Shown one piece after another: positions 11,364 to 25,356 of a stretch of DNA of 64,000 nt; the stretch's first letter is position 1, and the number at the start of each line of letters is the position of its first letter. A model generated the notes under the pieces. That model searched no databases. It was not told where the DNA came from and saw only the letters and a program-made list of their open reading frames with translations. Source of the DNA: Clusia tigrina (lineage: Eukaryota > Arthropoda > Insecta > Diptera > Clusiidae); assembly GCA_920105625.2 (NCBI GenBank), contig OV050030.1, positions 322,572,531-322,636,530 on the forward strand, written 5' to 3'. A program made the position numbers and the translations under genes.

Positions 11364-12402
11364 ATCGTTGAGGGGATGTTGCACTGCGACCTATAAGATC
11401 TATTGTGCCCCCTTCGTGGACCTAGAGTATTTCTCTTAGCCCAATTCCCTCGATGAATTGGAGTATTGGTCCTACTTCACAGAGTCTGAGTTCGTCATCG
11501 AGTATGATGAATACGCCAAGGTGTTTCCAAATGGAGATGATGCTCCTTTCCTGGCAAGTTTGTCTGCCATCTCGTTTCCATTAATCCCTACATTCCCCGG
11601 AACCCATAGAATCCACACCTGATTGAGTTGGCCTAGGATGTTCAGCGTATCAATGCACTTCATTACCAGTTTTGATGTAACTTGGTGAGATTTAAGTGCT
11701 TTGATAGCTGCCTGGCTGTCAGTCAGTATTGCTATTCTGCGATTCCGATTGTTTCGTTCGAGATTAAAGTGCGCACATCTATCTATCGCGTATACTTCCG
11801 CTTGAAAAATAGAGGTGTTCTTACCTGAAGGTTCAGAGTATCTTTTCCCTGTCCAAATACACCCGCCCCGGCTCCATCGTCACTGAGTGAGCCGTCAGTG
11901 TACCATGTCATCATGTACTGGTCTACCTTGTATGTTTCTGATATACCTTCCCAATCTTTTTTATTACTAAGTTCAGTTTTAAAATGTTTCTTAAAGCTGA
12001 ACGTTGGGAGTATGGAGTCCTTTGGCATCGAGATTTCAGGAAGTTGCTTAACGAGAAGTTCTATCTTCCTGTGCTGGTGTTGTTTCCAGCCACCCTCAAA
12101 ATCGCCCTCCTCGCTTGGGACTGGATATAAATATGAAGAGTGAGATCCAAGAGTACCTCCATTGATACAGTTGGACATGTTCGCATAGCTCCCGTAACAC
12201 ATACACATGCAAGTCTTTGTATCTTGCTAAGAGTGTTAATTACTGTCTGCTGATTCGTGCAGTTTTCCCAGACTAATGCCACATAGGTTATCATTGGCCT
12301 GACAATTGCTGTGTATATCCATCGCAGGATTTTTGGTGTACAGCCCCAACTTTTGCCCGCAATAGTTCTACACGTCATGAAAGTTTTGTCTACTACCTTC
12401 TC
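11364..12402 (-). pseudogene. Non-LTR fragment copy 3 (1039 bp)
   Basis: Doubly deleted form. One base is missing in the CCTGGTCC run near 11850 (CCTGTCC), which shifts the RNase H frame after GAGAGVFG. The upstream RNase H half is open at 11783-12208. The same one-base loss occurs in copy 5 (and in copy 1), but not in copies 4, 6, 7 and 8. Confidence 0.85.
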
Positions 12403-14161
12403 ATATGGTTGTCAATTATATGTATTCTTGATTGCACATTCTTACAATTAAAAATTTATCCGGTAAAAACTTGTAAGTTGTCTATTAACCATTTGACACT
12501 TTACTCTTTCATTTTCTCTCTCGATGTAATTTTTTGGTGTAAGCGAACGCCTCACATACAAAAATGATGATAATCTGTATAAATTTGTTGTGAAGTGTTA
12601 CCGCACCACTAGAATGATGCAGTGTGGTGGCCGCGGCTAGCTCACAGCAATGGTCGTGGTTCTTAATCCGCCACACTGCATCGGGTGGAGCAACACTACA
12701 ACAAACTCCAACTCATTTTGCCGGTTCTCAGCCAGGCATCCTCCGCCTTGACGACAAGCGAGCCCGCCCCATAATTGCCGCCTTAGCCTAACATTTTAAA
12801 TATATATTTAAACATAACTAAACATGCTACTTTTCTTAATAATTTAAATAAATAACATACCTACTTAATAATCTAAATAAATACCATATATACATATATA
12901 ATTAGCTTTATCCTTATTTTTAGAGGGCGGGCGGCAGCCTCCTTTCTCCTCCGGCATCACAATTCAACTCCGATTCTTGAATGGGATGGGCCGGAAACAA
13001 GCAGTTATCACTCTATTCAGCACAATCACTAATCAATGTAAAATTGTATTTGAATTCAAACAATTTTTTTTGGAACCGTTCACACTTTTACTGTATCGGA
13101 ACAAATAACAGGAACAACCGACGAGACGAGAGAATTTCTAAACAGTAAAATCCGGACTTTGTGGCAATTTGAATATTTTCAGTACAGGAATGTAAAAAAG
13201 GTTATTTTTCTCTCTCAAATGAGCCTAATTGAAATAAGTTGTTCGAATAAAACACTCTAATTCAATTTATATTATTTTTTGCTAACTTCAGTGCACAGTC
13301 ACACAATAAACAATTAATCCGAATACATCCACAGTAAAAACACAAATTTTAAACGCGCGCGGCAACAAAATTAATTTAAACAACTTTCTTCCCAAACACT
13401 TTAAACGGCACAGAGACCGTTTTTTCCCTACCACTGCCTTAAATGTTTTTTCCCTTTTTCCTTAAAACCGTATTTTCCATATCCTCGGCCTCTTCCGCTA
13501 TTCCATCGTAGGTAGGTCTCGTAGGTTATTGACTGGCCGCATTCACTAGAAAAGCGGACAAGTGGAAGTAAGAAACGAAGGATAGAATCAAAACAAACAT
13601 ACAGACGGTAGACGCCAAAAACCACGATCGCAACAGAAGTTAACTTAAATTGTAATTTAACTTCTGAAACTGTGATCGAGTAATCAATAAGAAATAAATC
13701 TAGGAAATAAATTGGAACTGTAATTATTGATTGTGCCGTAGAAACAGATAAGGCCACTTCATTTATTTAGTGAAATTTATCGCTTTCGAATCGGAACCCG
13801 ATTTGTGAATATTTCGCAGCTGATTCAGTAGAGGGAACGCTGATGTCTAGAAGCATTATAAGATAAGTACGAAGATAGATATTAATAAGACTAATCGATA
13901 GACGGCATCCAGTAAAGTTACGCATAACGATCACTAGGTCGACCTCTCGATAATCTACTATTGAAATATTACCTGTGGTACCAAATTGGGTTATATTTTC
14001 AATTAAATTTCTTTTCAATTATTTGTTCTGTCCTCGTTACGGGTCGTTTTATATAAATTCCTGCTATAACATATTTTTTTAAGTGATTTGATGTAGAATG
14101 CATTGTATAAGACATATTGAATTTATTCTACTTCCAAAAATTTATCAGATATTTTATTACT
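12403..14161. repeat. Array spacer 3 (1759 bp)
   Basis: Same spacer, marked by GTATTTGAATTC and AATAAGAAATAAATC. Both variants are shared with spacers 5 and 8. Confidence 0.85.
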
Positions 14162-15201
14162 ATCGTTGAGGGGATGTTGCACTGCGACCTATAAGATCTA
14201 TAGTGCCCCCTTCGTGGACCTAGAGTATTTCTCTTAGCCCAATTCCCTCGATGAATTGGAGTATTGGTCCTACTTCACAGAGTCTGAGTTCGTCATCGAG
14301 TATGAAGAATACGCCAAGGTGTTTCCAAATGGAGATGATGCTCCTTTCTTGGCAAGTTTGTCTGCCATCTCGTTTCCATTAATCCCTACATGCCCCGGAA
14401 CCCATAGAATCCACACCTGATTGAGTTGGCCTAGGATGTTCAGCGTATCAATGCACTCCATCACCAGTTTTGATGTAACTTGGTGAGATTTAAGTGCTTT
14501 GATAGCTGCCTGGCTGTCAGTCAGTATTGCTATTCTGCGATTCCGATTGTTTCGTTCGAGATTAAAGTGCGCACATCTATCTATCGCGTATACTTCCGCT
14601 TGAAAAATAGAGGTGTTCTTACCTGAAGGTTCAGAGTATCTTTTCCCTGGTCCAAATACACCCGCCCCGGCTCCATCGTCACTGAGTGAGCCGTCAGTGT
14701 ACCATGTCATCATGTATTGGTCTACCTTGTATGTTTCTGATATACCTTCCCAATCTTTTTTATTACTAAGTTCAGTTTTAAAATGTTTCTTAAAGCTGAA
14801 CGTTGGGAGTATGGAGTCCTTTGGCATCGAGATTTCAGGAAGTTGCTTAACGAGAAGTTCTATCTTCCTGTGCTGGTGTTGTTTCCAGCCACCCTCAAAA
14901 TCGCCCTCCTCGCTTGGGACTGGATATAAATATGAAGAGTGAGATCCAAGAGTACCTCCATTGATACAGTTGGACATGTTCGCATAGCTCCCGTAACACA
15001 TACACATGCAAGTCTTTGTATCTTGCTAAGAGTGTTAATTACTGTCTGCTGATTCGTGCAGTTTTCCCAGACTAATGCCACATAGGTTATCATTGGCCTG
15101 ACAATTGCTGTGTATATCCATCGCAGGATTTTTGGTGTACAGCCCCAACTTTTGCCCGCAATAGTTCTACACGTCATGAAAGTTTTGCCTACTACCTTCT
15201 C
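14162..15201 (-). pseudogene. Non-LTR fragment copy 4 with intact RNase H reading frame
   Basis: A 245-aa frame (14270-15007) covers the full RNase H domain. Candidate catalytic residues are D105 (TDGS), E138 (FQAEVYAI), D164 (TDSQAA), H206 and D216 (WVPGHVGINGNEMAD). The last residues after GASSPF are out-of-frame sequence created by the 343-bp deletion. An overlapping frame (14860-15177) encodes the RT thumb/connection remnant. The start methionine lies in what was internal sequence of a polyprotein, so a stand-alone protein is unlikely. It shares GCCTACTACC and ATAGTGCCCC with copy 6. Confidence 0.8.
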
Positions 15202-16960
15202 ATATGGTTGTCAATTATATGTATTCTTGATTGCACATTCTTACAATTAAAAATTTATCCGGTAAAAACTTGTAAGTTGTCTATTAACCATTTGACACTT
15301 TACTCTTTCATTTTCTCTCTCGATGTAATTTTTTGGTGTAAGCGAACGCCTCACATACAAAAATGATGATAATCTGTATAAATTTGTTGTGAAGTGTTAC
15401 CGCACCACTAGAATGATGCAGTGTGGTGGCCGCGGCTAGCTCACAGCAATGGTCGTGGTTCTTAATCCGCCACACTGCATCGGGTGGAGCAACACTACAA
15501 CAAACTCCAACTCATTTTGCCGGTTCTCAGCCAGGCATCCTCCGCCTTGACGACAAGCGAGCCCGCCCCATAATTGCCGCCTTAGCCTAACATTTTAAAT
15601 ATATATTTAAACATAACTAAACATGCTACTTTTCTTAATAATTTAAATAAATAACATACCTACTTAATAATCTAAATAAATACCATATATACATATATAA
15701 TTAGCTTTATCCTTATTTTTAGAGGGCGGGCGGCAGCCTCCTTTCTCCTCCGGCATCACAATTCAACTCCGATTCTTGAATGGGATGGGCCGGAAACAAG
15801 CAGTTATCACTCTATTCAGCACAATCACTAATCAATGTAAAATTGTACTTGAATTCAAACAATTTTTTTTGGAACCGTTCACACTTTTACTGTATCGGAA
15901 CAAATAACAGGAACAACCGACGAGACGAGAGAATTTCTAAACAGTAAAATCCGGACTTTGTGGCAATTTGAATATTTTTAGTACAGGAATGTAAAAAAGG
16001 TTATTTTTCTCTCTCAAATGAGCCTAATTGAAATAAGTTGTTCGAATAAAACACTCTAATTCAATTTATATTATTTTTTGCTAACTTCAGTGCACAGTCA
16101 CACAATAAACAATTAATCCGAATACATCCACAGTAAAAACACAAATTTTAAACGCGCGCGGCAACAAAATTAATTTAAACAACTTTCTTCCCAAACACTT
16201 TAAACGGCACAGAGACCGTTTTTTCCCTACCACTGCCTTAAATGTTTTTTCCCTTTTTCCTTAAAACCGTATTTTCCATATCCTCGGCCTCTTCCGCTAT
16301 TCCATCGTAGGTAGGTCTCGTAGGTTATTGACTGGCCGCATTCACTAGAAAAGCGGACAAGTGGAAGTAAGAAACGAAGGATAGAATCAAAACAAACATA
16401 CAGACGGTAGACGCCAAAAACCACGATCGCAACAGAAGTTAACTTAAATTGTAATTTAACTTCTGAAACTGTGATCGAGTAATCAATAAGGAATAAATCT
16501 AGGAAATAAATTGGAACTGTAATTATTGATTGTGCCGTAGAAACAGATAAGGCCACTTCATTTATTTAGTGAAATTTATCGCTTTCGAATCGGAACCCGA
16601 TTTGTGAATATTTCGCAGCTGATTCAGTAGAGGGAACGCTGATGTCTAGAAGCATTATAAGATAAGTACGAAGATAGATATTAATAAGACTAATCGATAG
16701 ACGGCATCCAATAAAGTTACGCATAACGATCACTAGGTCGACCTCTCGATAATCTACTATTGAAATATTACCTGTGGTACCAAATTGGGTTATATTTTCA
16801 ATTAAATTTCTTTTCAATTATTTGTTCTGTCCTCGTTACGGGTCGTTTTATATAAATTCCTGCTATAACATATTTTTTTAAGTGATTTGATGTAGAATGC
16901 ATTGTATAAGACATATTGAATTTATTCTACTTCCAAAAATTTATCAGATATTTTATTACT
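15202..16960. repeat. Array spacer 4 (1759 bp)
   Basis: Same spacer with the AACAGTAAAATCC variant. It has a private change AATATTTTTAGTAC near 15974. Confidence 0.85.
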
Positions 16961-17999
16961 ATCGTTGAGGGGATGTTGCACTGCGACCTATAAGATCTAT
17001 TGTGCCCCCTTCGTGGACCTAGAGTATTTCTCTTAGCCCAATTCCCTCGATGAATTGGAGTATTGGTCCTACTTCACAGAGTCTGAGTTCGTCATCGAGT
17101 ATGATGAATACGCCAAGGTGTTTCCAAATGGAGATGATGCTCCTTTCTTGGCAAGTTTGTCTGCCATCTCGTTTCCATTAATCCCTACATGCCCCGGAAC
17201 CCATAGAATCCACACCTGATTGAGTTGGCCTAGGATGTTCAGCGTATCAATGCACTCCATCACCAGTTTTGATGTAACTTGGTGAGATTTAAGTGCTTTG
17301 ATAGCTGCCTGGCTGTCAGTCAGTATTGCTATTCTGCGATTCCGATTGTTTCGTTCGAGATTAAAGTGCGCACATCTATCTATCGCGTATACTTCCGCTT
17401 GAAAAATAGAGGTGTTCTTACCTGAAGGTTCAGAGTATCTTTTCCCTGTCCAAATACACCCGCCCCGGCTCCATCGTCACTGAGTGAGCCGTCAGTGTAC
17501 CATGTCATCATGTACTGGTCTACCTTGTATGTTTCTGATATACCTTCCCAATCTTTTTTATTACTAAGTTCAGTTTTAAAATGTTTCTTAAAGCTGAACG
17601 TTGGGAGTATGGAGTCCTTTGGCATCGAGATTTCAGGAAGTTGCTTAACGAGAAGTTCTATCTTCCTGTGCTGGTGTTGTTTCCAGCCACCCTCAAAATC
17701 GCCCTCCTCGCTTGGGACTGGATATAAATATGAAGAGTGAGATCCAAGAGTACCTCCATTGATACAGTTGGACATGTTCGCATAGCTCCCGTAACACATA
17801 CACATGCAAGTCTTTGTATCTTGCTAAGAGTGTTAATTACTGTCTGCTGATTCGTGCAGTTTTCCCAGACTAATGCCACATAGGTTATCATTGGCCTGAC
17901 AATTGCTGTGTATATCCATCGCAGGATTTTTGGTGTACAGCCCCAACTTTTGCCCGCAATAGTTCTACACGTCATGAAAGTTTTGTCTACTACCTTCTC
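16961..17999 (-). pseudogene. Non-LTR fragment copy 5 (1039 bp)
   Basis: Doubly deleted form with the same one-base RNase H frameshift as copy 3 (open half at 17380-17805). It also shares TGTACTGGTC with copy 3, where the intact copies read TGTATTGGTC. Confidence 0.85.
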
Positions 18000-19758
18000 A
18001 TATGGTTGTCAATTATATGTATTCTTGATTGCACATTCTTACAATTAAAAATTTATCCGGTAAAAACTTGTAAGTTGTCTATTAACCATTTGACACTTTA
18101 CTCTTTCATTTTCTCTCTCGATGTAATTTTTTGGTGTAAGCGAACGCCTCACATACAAAAATGATGATAATCTGTATAAATTTGTTGTGAAGTGTTACCG
18201 CACCACTAGAATGATGCAGTGTGGTGGCCGCGGCTAGCTCACAGCAATGGTCGTGGTTCTTAATCCGCCACACTGCATCGGGTGGAGCAACACTACAACA
18301 AACTCCAACTCATTTTGCCGGTTCTCAGCCAGGCATCCTCCGCCTTGACGACAAGCGAGCCCGCCCCATAATTGCCGCCTTAGCCTAACATTTTAAATAT
18401 ATATTTAAACATAACTAAACATGCTACTTTTCTTAATAATTTAAATAAATAACATACCTACTTAATAATCTAAATAAATACCATATATACATATATAATT
18501 AGCTTTATCCTTATTTTTAGAGGGCGGGCGGCAGCCTCCTTTCTCCTCCGGCATCACAATTCAACTCCGATTCTTGAATGGGATGGGCCGGAAACAAGCA
18601 GTTATCACTCTATTCAGCACAATCACTAATCAATGTAAAATTGTATTTGAATTCAAACAATTTTTTTTGGAACCGTTCACACTTTTACTGTATCGGAACA
18701 AATAACAGGAACAACCGACGAGACGAGAGAATTTCTAAACAGTAAAATCCGGACTTTGTGGCAATTTGAATATTTTCAGTACAGGAATGTAAAAAAGGTT
18801 ATTTTTCTCTCTCAAATGAGCCTAATTGAAATAAGTTGTTCGAATAAAACACTCTAATTCAATTTATATTATTTTTTGCTAACTTCAGTGCACAGTCACA
18901 CAATAAACAATTAATCCGAATACATCCACAGTAAAAACACAAATTTTAAACGCGCGCGGCAACAAAATTAATTTAAACAACTTTCTTCCCAAACACTTTA
19001 AACGGCACAGAGACCGTTTTTTCCCTACCACTGCCTTAAATGTTTTTTCCCTTTTTCCTTAAAACCGTATTTTCCATATCCTCGGCCTCTTCCGCTATTC
19101 CATCGTAGGTAGGTCTCGTAGGTTATTGACTGGCCGCATTCACTAGAAAAGCGGACAAGTGGAAGTAAGAAACGAAGGATAGAATCAAAACAAACATACA
19201 GACGGTAGACGCCAAAAACCACGATCGCAACAGAAGTTAACTTAAATTGTAATTTAACTTCTGAAACTGTGATCGAGTAATCAATAAGAAATAAATCTAG
19301 GAAATAAATTGGAACTGTAATTATTGATTGTGCTGTAGAAACAGATAAGGCCACTTCATTTATTTAGTGAAATTTATCGCTTTCGAATCGGAACCCGATT
19401 TGTGAATATTTCGCAGCTGATTCAGTAGAGGGAACGCTGATGTCTAGAAGCATTATAAGATAAGTACGAAGATAGATATTAATAAGACTAATCGATAGAC
19501 GGCATCCAGTAAAGTTACGCATAACGATCACTAGGTCGACCTCTCGATAATCTACTATTGAAATATTACCTGTGGTACCAAATTGGGTTATATTTTCAAT
19601 TAAATTTCTTTTCAATTATTTGTTCTGTCCTCGTTACGGGTCGTTTTATATAAATTCCTGCTATAACATATTTTTTTAAGTGATTTGATGTAGAATGCAT
19701 TGTATAAGACATATTGAATTTATTCTACTTCCAAAAATTTATCAGATATTTTATTACT
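18000..19758. repeat. Array spacer 5 (1759 bp)
   Basis: Same spacer. It matches spacer 3 at the diagnostic GTATTTGAATTC and AATAAGAAATAAATC positions. Confidence 0.85.
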
Positions 19759-20798
19759 ATCGTTGAGGGGATGTTGCACTGCGACCTATAAGATCTATAG
19801 TGCCCCCTTCGTGGACCTAGAGTATTTCTCTTAGCCCAATTCCCTCGATGAATTGGAGTATTGGTCCTACTTCACAGAGTCTGAGTTCGTCATCGAGTAT
19901 GATGAATACGCCAAGGTGTTTCCAAATGGAGATGATGCTCCTTTCTTGGCAAGTTTGTCTGCCATCTCGTTTCCATTAATCCCTACATGCCCCGGAACCC
20001 ATAGAATCCACACCTGATTGAGTTGGCCTAGGATGTTCAGCGAATCAATGCACTCCATCACCAGTTTTGATGTAACTTGGTGAGATTTAAGTGCTTTGAT
20101 AGCTGCCTGGCTGTCAGTCAGTATTGCTATTCTGCGATTCCGATTGTTTCGTTCGAGATTAAAGTGCGCACATCTATCTATCGCGTATACTTCCGCTTGA
20201 AAAATAGAGGTGTTCTTACCTGAAGGTTCAGAGTATCTTTTCCCTGGTCCAAATACACCCGCCCCGGCTCCATCGTCACTGAGTGAGCCGTCAGTGTACC
20301 ATGTCATCATGTATTGGTCTACCTTGTATGTTTCTGATATACCTTCCCAATCTTTTTTATTACTAAGTTCAGTTTTAAAATGTTTCTTAAAGCTGAACGT
20401 TGGGAGTATGGAGTCCTTTGGCATCGAGATTTCAGGAAGTTGCTTAACGAGAAGTTCTATCTTCCTGTGCTGGTGTTGTTTCCAGCCACCCTCAAAATCG
20501 CCCTCCTCGCTTGGGACTGGATATAAATATGAAGAGTGAGATCCAAGAGTACCTCCATTGATACAGTTGGACATGTTCGCATAGCTCCCGTAACACATAC
20601 ACATGCAAGTCTTTGTATCTTGCTAAGAGTGTTAATTACTGTCTGCTGATTCGTGCAGTTTTCCCAGACTAATGCCACATAGGTTATCATTGGCCTGACA
20701 ATTGCTGTGTATATCCATCGCAGGATTTTTGGTGTACAGCCCCAACTTTTGCCCGCAATAGTTCTACACGTCATGAAAGTTTTGCCTACTACCTTCTC
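19759..20798 (-). pseudogene. Non-LTR fragment copy 6 with intact RNase H frame
   Basis: An open 245-aa RNase H frame lies at 19867-20604, with one Thr-to-Ser change (ECIDSLN) relative to copy 4. It shares ATAGTGCCCC and GCCTACTACC with copy 4. Confidence 0.8.
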
Positions 20799-22557
20799 AT
20801 ATGGTTGTCAATTATATGTATTCTTGATTGCACATTCTTACAATTAAAAATTTATCCGGTAAAAACTTGTAAGTTGTCTATTAACCATTTGACACTTTAC
20901 TCTTTCATTTTCTCTCTCGATGTAATTTTTTGGTGTAAGCGAACGCCTCACATACAAAAATGATGATAATCTGTATAAATTTGTTGTGAAGTGTTACCGC
21001 ACCACTAGAATGATGCAGTGTGGTGGCCGCGGCTAGCTCACAGCAATGGTCGTGGTTCTTAATCCGCCACACTGCATCGGGTGGAGCAACACTACAACAA
21101 ACTCCAACTCATTTTGCCGGTTCTCAGCCAGGCATCCTCCGCCTTGACGACAAGCGAGCCCGCCCCATAATTGCCGCCTTAGCCTAACATTTTAAATATA
21201 TATTTAAACATAACTAAACATGCTACTTTTCTTAATAATTTAAATAAATAACATACCTACTTAATAATCTAAATAAATACCATATATACATATATAATTA
21301 GCTTTATCCTTATTTTTAGAGGGCGGGCGGCAGCCTCCTTTCTCCTCCGGCATCACAATTCAACTCCGATTCTTGAATGGGATGGGCCGGAAACAAGCAG
21401 TTATCACTCTATTCAGCACAATCACTAATCAATGTAAAATTGTACTTGAATTCAAACAATTTTTTTTGGAACCGTTCACACTTTTACTGTATCGGAACAA
21501 ATAACAGGAACAACCGACGAGACGAGAGAATTTCTAAACAGCAAAATCCGGACTTTGTGGCAATTTGAATATTTTCAGTACAGGAATGTAAAAAAGGTTA
21601 TTTTTCTCTCTCAAATGAGCCTAATTGAAATAAGTTGTTCGAATAAAACACTCTAATTCAATTTATATTATTTTTTGCTAACTTCAGTGCACAGTCACAC
21701 AATAAACAATTAATCCGAATACATCCACAGTAAAAACACAAATTTTAAACGCGCGCGGCAACAAAATTAATTTAAACAACTTTCTTCCCAAACACTTTAA
21801 ACGGCACAGAGACCGTTTTTTCCCTACCACTGCCTTAAATGTTTTTTCCCTTTTTCCTTAAAACCGTATTTTCCATATCCTCGGCCTCTTCCGCTATTCC
21901 ATCGTAGGTAGGTCTCGTAGGTTATTGACTGGCCGCATTCACTAGAAAAGCGGACAAGTGGAAGTAAGAAACGAAGGATAGAATCAAAACAAACATACAG
22001 ACGGTAGACGCCAAAAACCACGATCGCAACAGAAGTTAACTTAAATTGTAATTTAACTTCTGAAACTGTGATCGAGTAATCAATAAGGAATAAATCTAGG
22101 AAATAAATTGGAACTGTAATTATTGATTGTGCCGTAGAAACAGATAAGGCCACTTCATTTATTTAGTGAAATTTATCGCTTTCGAATCGGAACCCGATTT
22201 GTGAATATTTCGCAGCTGATTCAGTAGAGGGAACGCTGATGTCTAGAAGCATTATAAGATAAGTACGAAGATAGATATTAATAAGACTAATCGATAGACG
22301 GCATCCAGTAAAGTTACGCATAACGATCACTAGGTCGACCTCTCGATAATCTACTATTGAAATATTACCTGTGGTACCAAATTGGGTTATATTTTCAACT
22401 AAATTTCTTTTCAATTATTTGTTCTGTCCTCGTTACGGGTCGTTTTATATAAATTCCTGCTATAACATATTTTTTTAAGTGATTTGATGTAGAATGCATT
22501 GTATAAGACATATTGAATTTATTCTACTTCCAAAAATTTATCAGATATTTTATTACT
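20799..22557. repeat. Array spacer 6 (1759 bp)
   Basis: Same spacer. It matches spacers 1 and 2 at AACAGCAAAATCC. Confidence 0.85.
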
Positions 22558-23597
22558 ATCGTTGAGGGGATGTTGCACTGCGACCTATAAGATCTATTGT
22601 GCCCCCTTCGTGGACCTAGAGTATTTCTCTTAGCCCAATTCCCTCGATGAATTGGAGTATTGGTCCTACTTCACAGAGTCTGAGTTCGTCATCGAGTATG
22701 ATGAATACGCCAAGGTGTTTCCAAATGGAGATGATGCTCCTTTCTTGGCAAGTTTGTCTGCCATCTCGTTTCCATTAATCCCTACATGCCCCGGAACCCA
22801 TAGAATCCACACCTGATTGAGTTGGCCTAGGATGTTCAGCGTATCAATGCACTCCATCACCAGTTTTGATGTAACTTGGTGAGATTTAAGTGCTTTGATA
22901 GCTGCCTGGCTGTCAGTCAGTATTGCTATTCTGCGATTCCGATTGTTTCGTTCGAGATTAAAGTGCGCACATCTATCTATCGCGTATACTTCCGCTTGAA
23001 AAATAGAGGTGTTCTTACCTGAAGGTTCAGAGTATCTTTTCCCTGGTCCAAATACACCCGCCCCGGCTCCATCGTCACTGAGTGAGCCGTCAGTGTACCA
23101 TGTCATCATGTATTGGTCTACCTTGTATGTTTCTGATATACCTTCCCAATCTTTTTTATTACTAAGTTCAGTTTTAAAATGTTTCTTAAAGCTGAACGTT
23201 GGGAGTATGGAGTCCTTTGGCATCGAGATTTCAGTAAGTTGCTTAACGAGAAGTTCTATCTTCCTGTGCTGGTGTTGTTTCCAGCCACCCTCAAAATCGC
23301 CCTCCTCGCTTGGGACTGGATATAAATATGAAGAGTGAGATCCAAGAGTACCTCCATTGATACAGTTGGACATGTTCGCATAGCTCCCGTAACACATACA
23401 CATGCAAGTCTTTGTATCTTGCTAAGAGTGTTAATTACTGTCTGCTGATTCGTGCAGTTTTCCCAGACTAATGCCACATAGGTTATCATTGGCCTGACAA
23501 TTGCTGTGTATATCCATCGCAGGATTTTTGGTGTACAGCCCCAACTTTTGCCCGCAATAGTTCTACACGTCATGAAAGTTTTGTCTACTACCTTCTC
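22558..23597 (-). pseudogene. Non-LTR fragment copy 7 with intact RNase H frame
   Basis: An open 245-aa RNase H frame lies at 22666-23403, with one Pro-to-Thr change (KQLTEIS) upstream of the domain. The same two internal deletions are present. Confidence 0.8.
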
Positions 23598-25356
23598 ATA
23601 TGGTTGTCAATTATATGTATTCTTGATTGCACATTCTTACAATTAAAAATTTATCCGGTAAAAACTTGTAAGTTGTCTATTAACCATTTGACACTTTACT
23701 CTTTCATTTTCTCTCTCGATGTAATTTTTTGGTGTAAGCGAACGCCTCACATACAAAAATGATGATAATCTGTATAAATTTGTTGTGAAGTGTTACCGCA
23801 CCACTAGAATGATGCAGTGTGGTGGCCGCGGCTAGCTCACAGCAATGGTCGTGGTTCTTAATCCGCCACACTGCATCGGGTGGAGCAACACTACAACAAA
23901 CTCCAACTCATTTTGCCGGTTCTCAGCCAGGCATCCTCCGCCTTGACGACAAGCGAGCCCGCCCCATAATTGCCGCCTTAGCCTAACATTTTAAATATAT
24001 ATTTAAACATAACTAAACATGCTACTTTTCTTAATAATTTAAATAAATAACATACCTACTTAATAATCTAAATAAATACCATATATACATATATAATTAG
24101 CTTTATCCTTATTTTTAGAGGGCGGGCGGCAGCCTCCTTTCTCCTCCGGCATCACAATTCAACTCCGATTCTTGAATGGGATGGGCCGGAAACAAGCAGT
24201 TATCACTCTATTCAGCACAATCACTAATCAATGTAAAATTGTACTTGAATTCAAACAATTTTTTTTGGAACCGTTCACACTTTTACTGTATCGGAACAAA
24301 TAACAGGAACAACCGACGAGACGAGAGAATTTCTAAACAGTAAAATCCGGACTTTGTGGCAATTTGAATATTTTCAGTACAGGAATGTAAAAAAGGTTAT
24401 TTTTCTCTCTCAAATGAGCCTAATTGAAATAAGTTGTTCGAATAAAACACTCTAATTCAATTTATATTATTTTTTGCTAACTTCAGTGCACAGTCACACA
24501 ATAAACAATTAATCCGAATACATCCACAGTAAAAACACAAATTTTAAACGCGCGCGGCAACAAAATTAATTTAAACAACTTTCTTCCCAAACACTTTAAA
24601 CGGCACAGAGACCGTTTTTTCCCTACCACTGCCTTAAATGTTTTTTCCCTTTTTCCTTAAAACCGTATTTTCCATATCCTCGGCCTCTTCCGCTATTCCA
24701 TCGTAGGTAGGTCTCGTAGGTTATTGACTGGCCGCATTCACTAGAAAAGCGGACAAGTGGGTGTAAGAAACGAAGGATAGAATCAAAACAAACATACAGA
24801 CGGTAGACGCCAAAAACCACGATCGCAACAGAAGTTAACTTAAATTGTAATTTAACTTCTGAAACTGTGATCGAGTAATCAATAAGGAATAAATCTAGGA
24901 AATAAATTGGAACTGTAATTATTGATTGTGCCGTAGAAACAGATAAGGCCACTTCATTTATTTAGTGAAATTTATCGCTTTCGAATCGGAACCCGATTTG
25001 TGAATATTTCGCAGCTGATTCAGTAGAGGGAACGCTGATGTCTAGAAGCATTATAAGATAAGTACGAAGATAGATATTAATAAGACTAATCGATAGACGG
25101 CATCCAGTAAAGTTACGCATAACGATCACTAGGTCGACCTCTCGATAATCTACTATTGAAATATTACCTGTGGTACCAAATTGGGTTATATTTTCAACTA
25201 AATTTCTTTTCAATTATTTGTTCTGTCCTCGTTACGGGTCGTTTTATATAAATTCCTGCTATAACATATTTTTTTAAGTGATTTGATGTAGAATGCATTG
25301 TATAAGACATATTGAATTTATTCTACTTCCAAAAATTTATCAGATATTTTATTACT
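23598..25356. repeat. Array spacer 7 (1759 bp)
   Basis: Same spacer. It has a private GGGTGTAAG in place of GGAAGTAAG near 24759. Confidence 0.85.
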
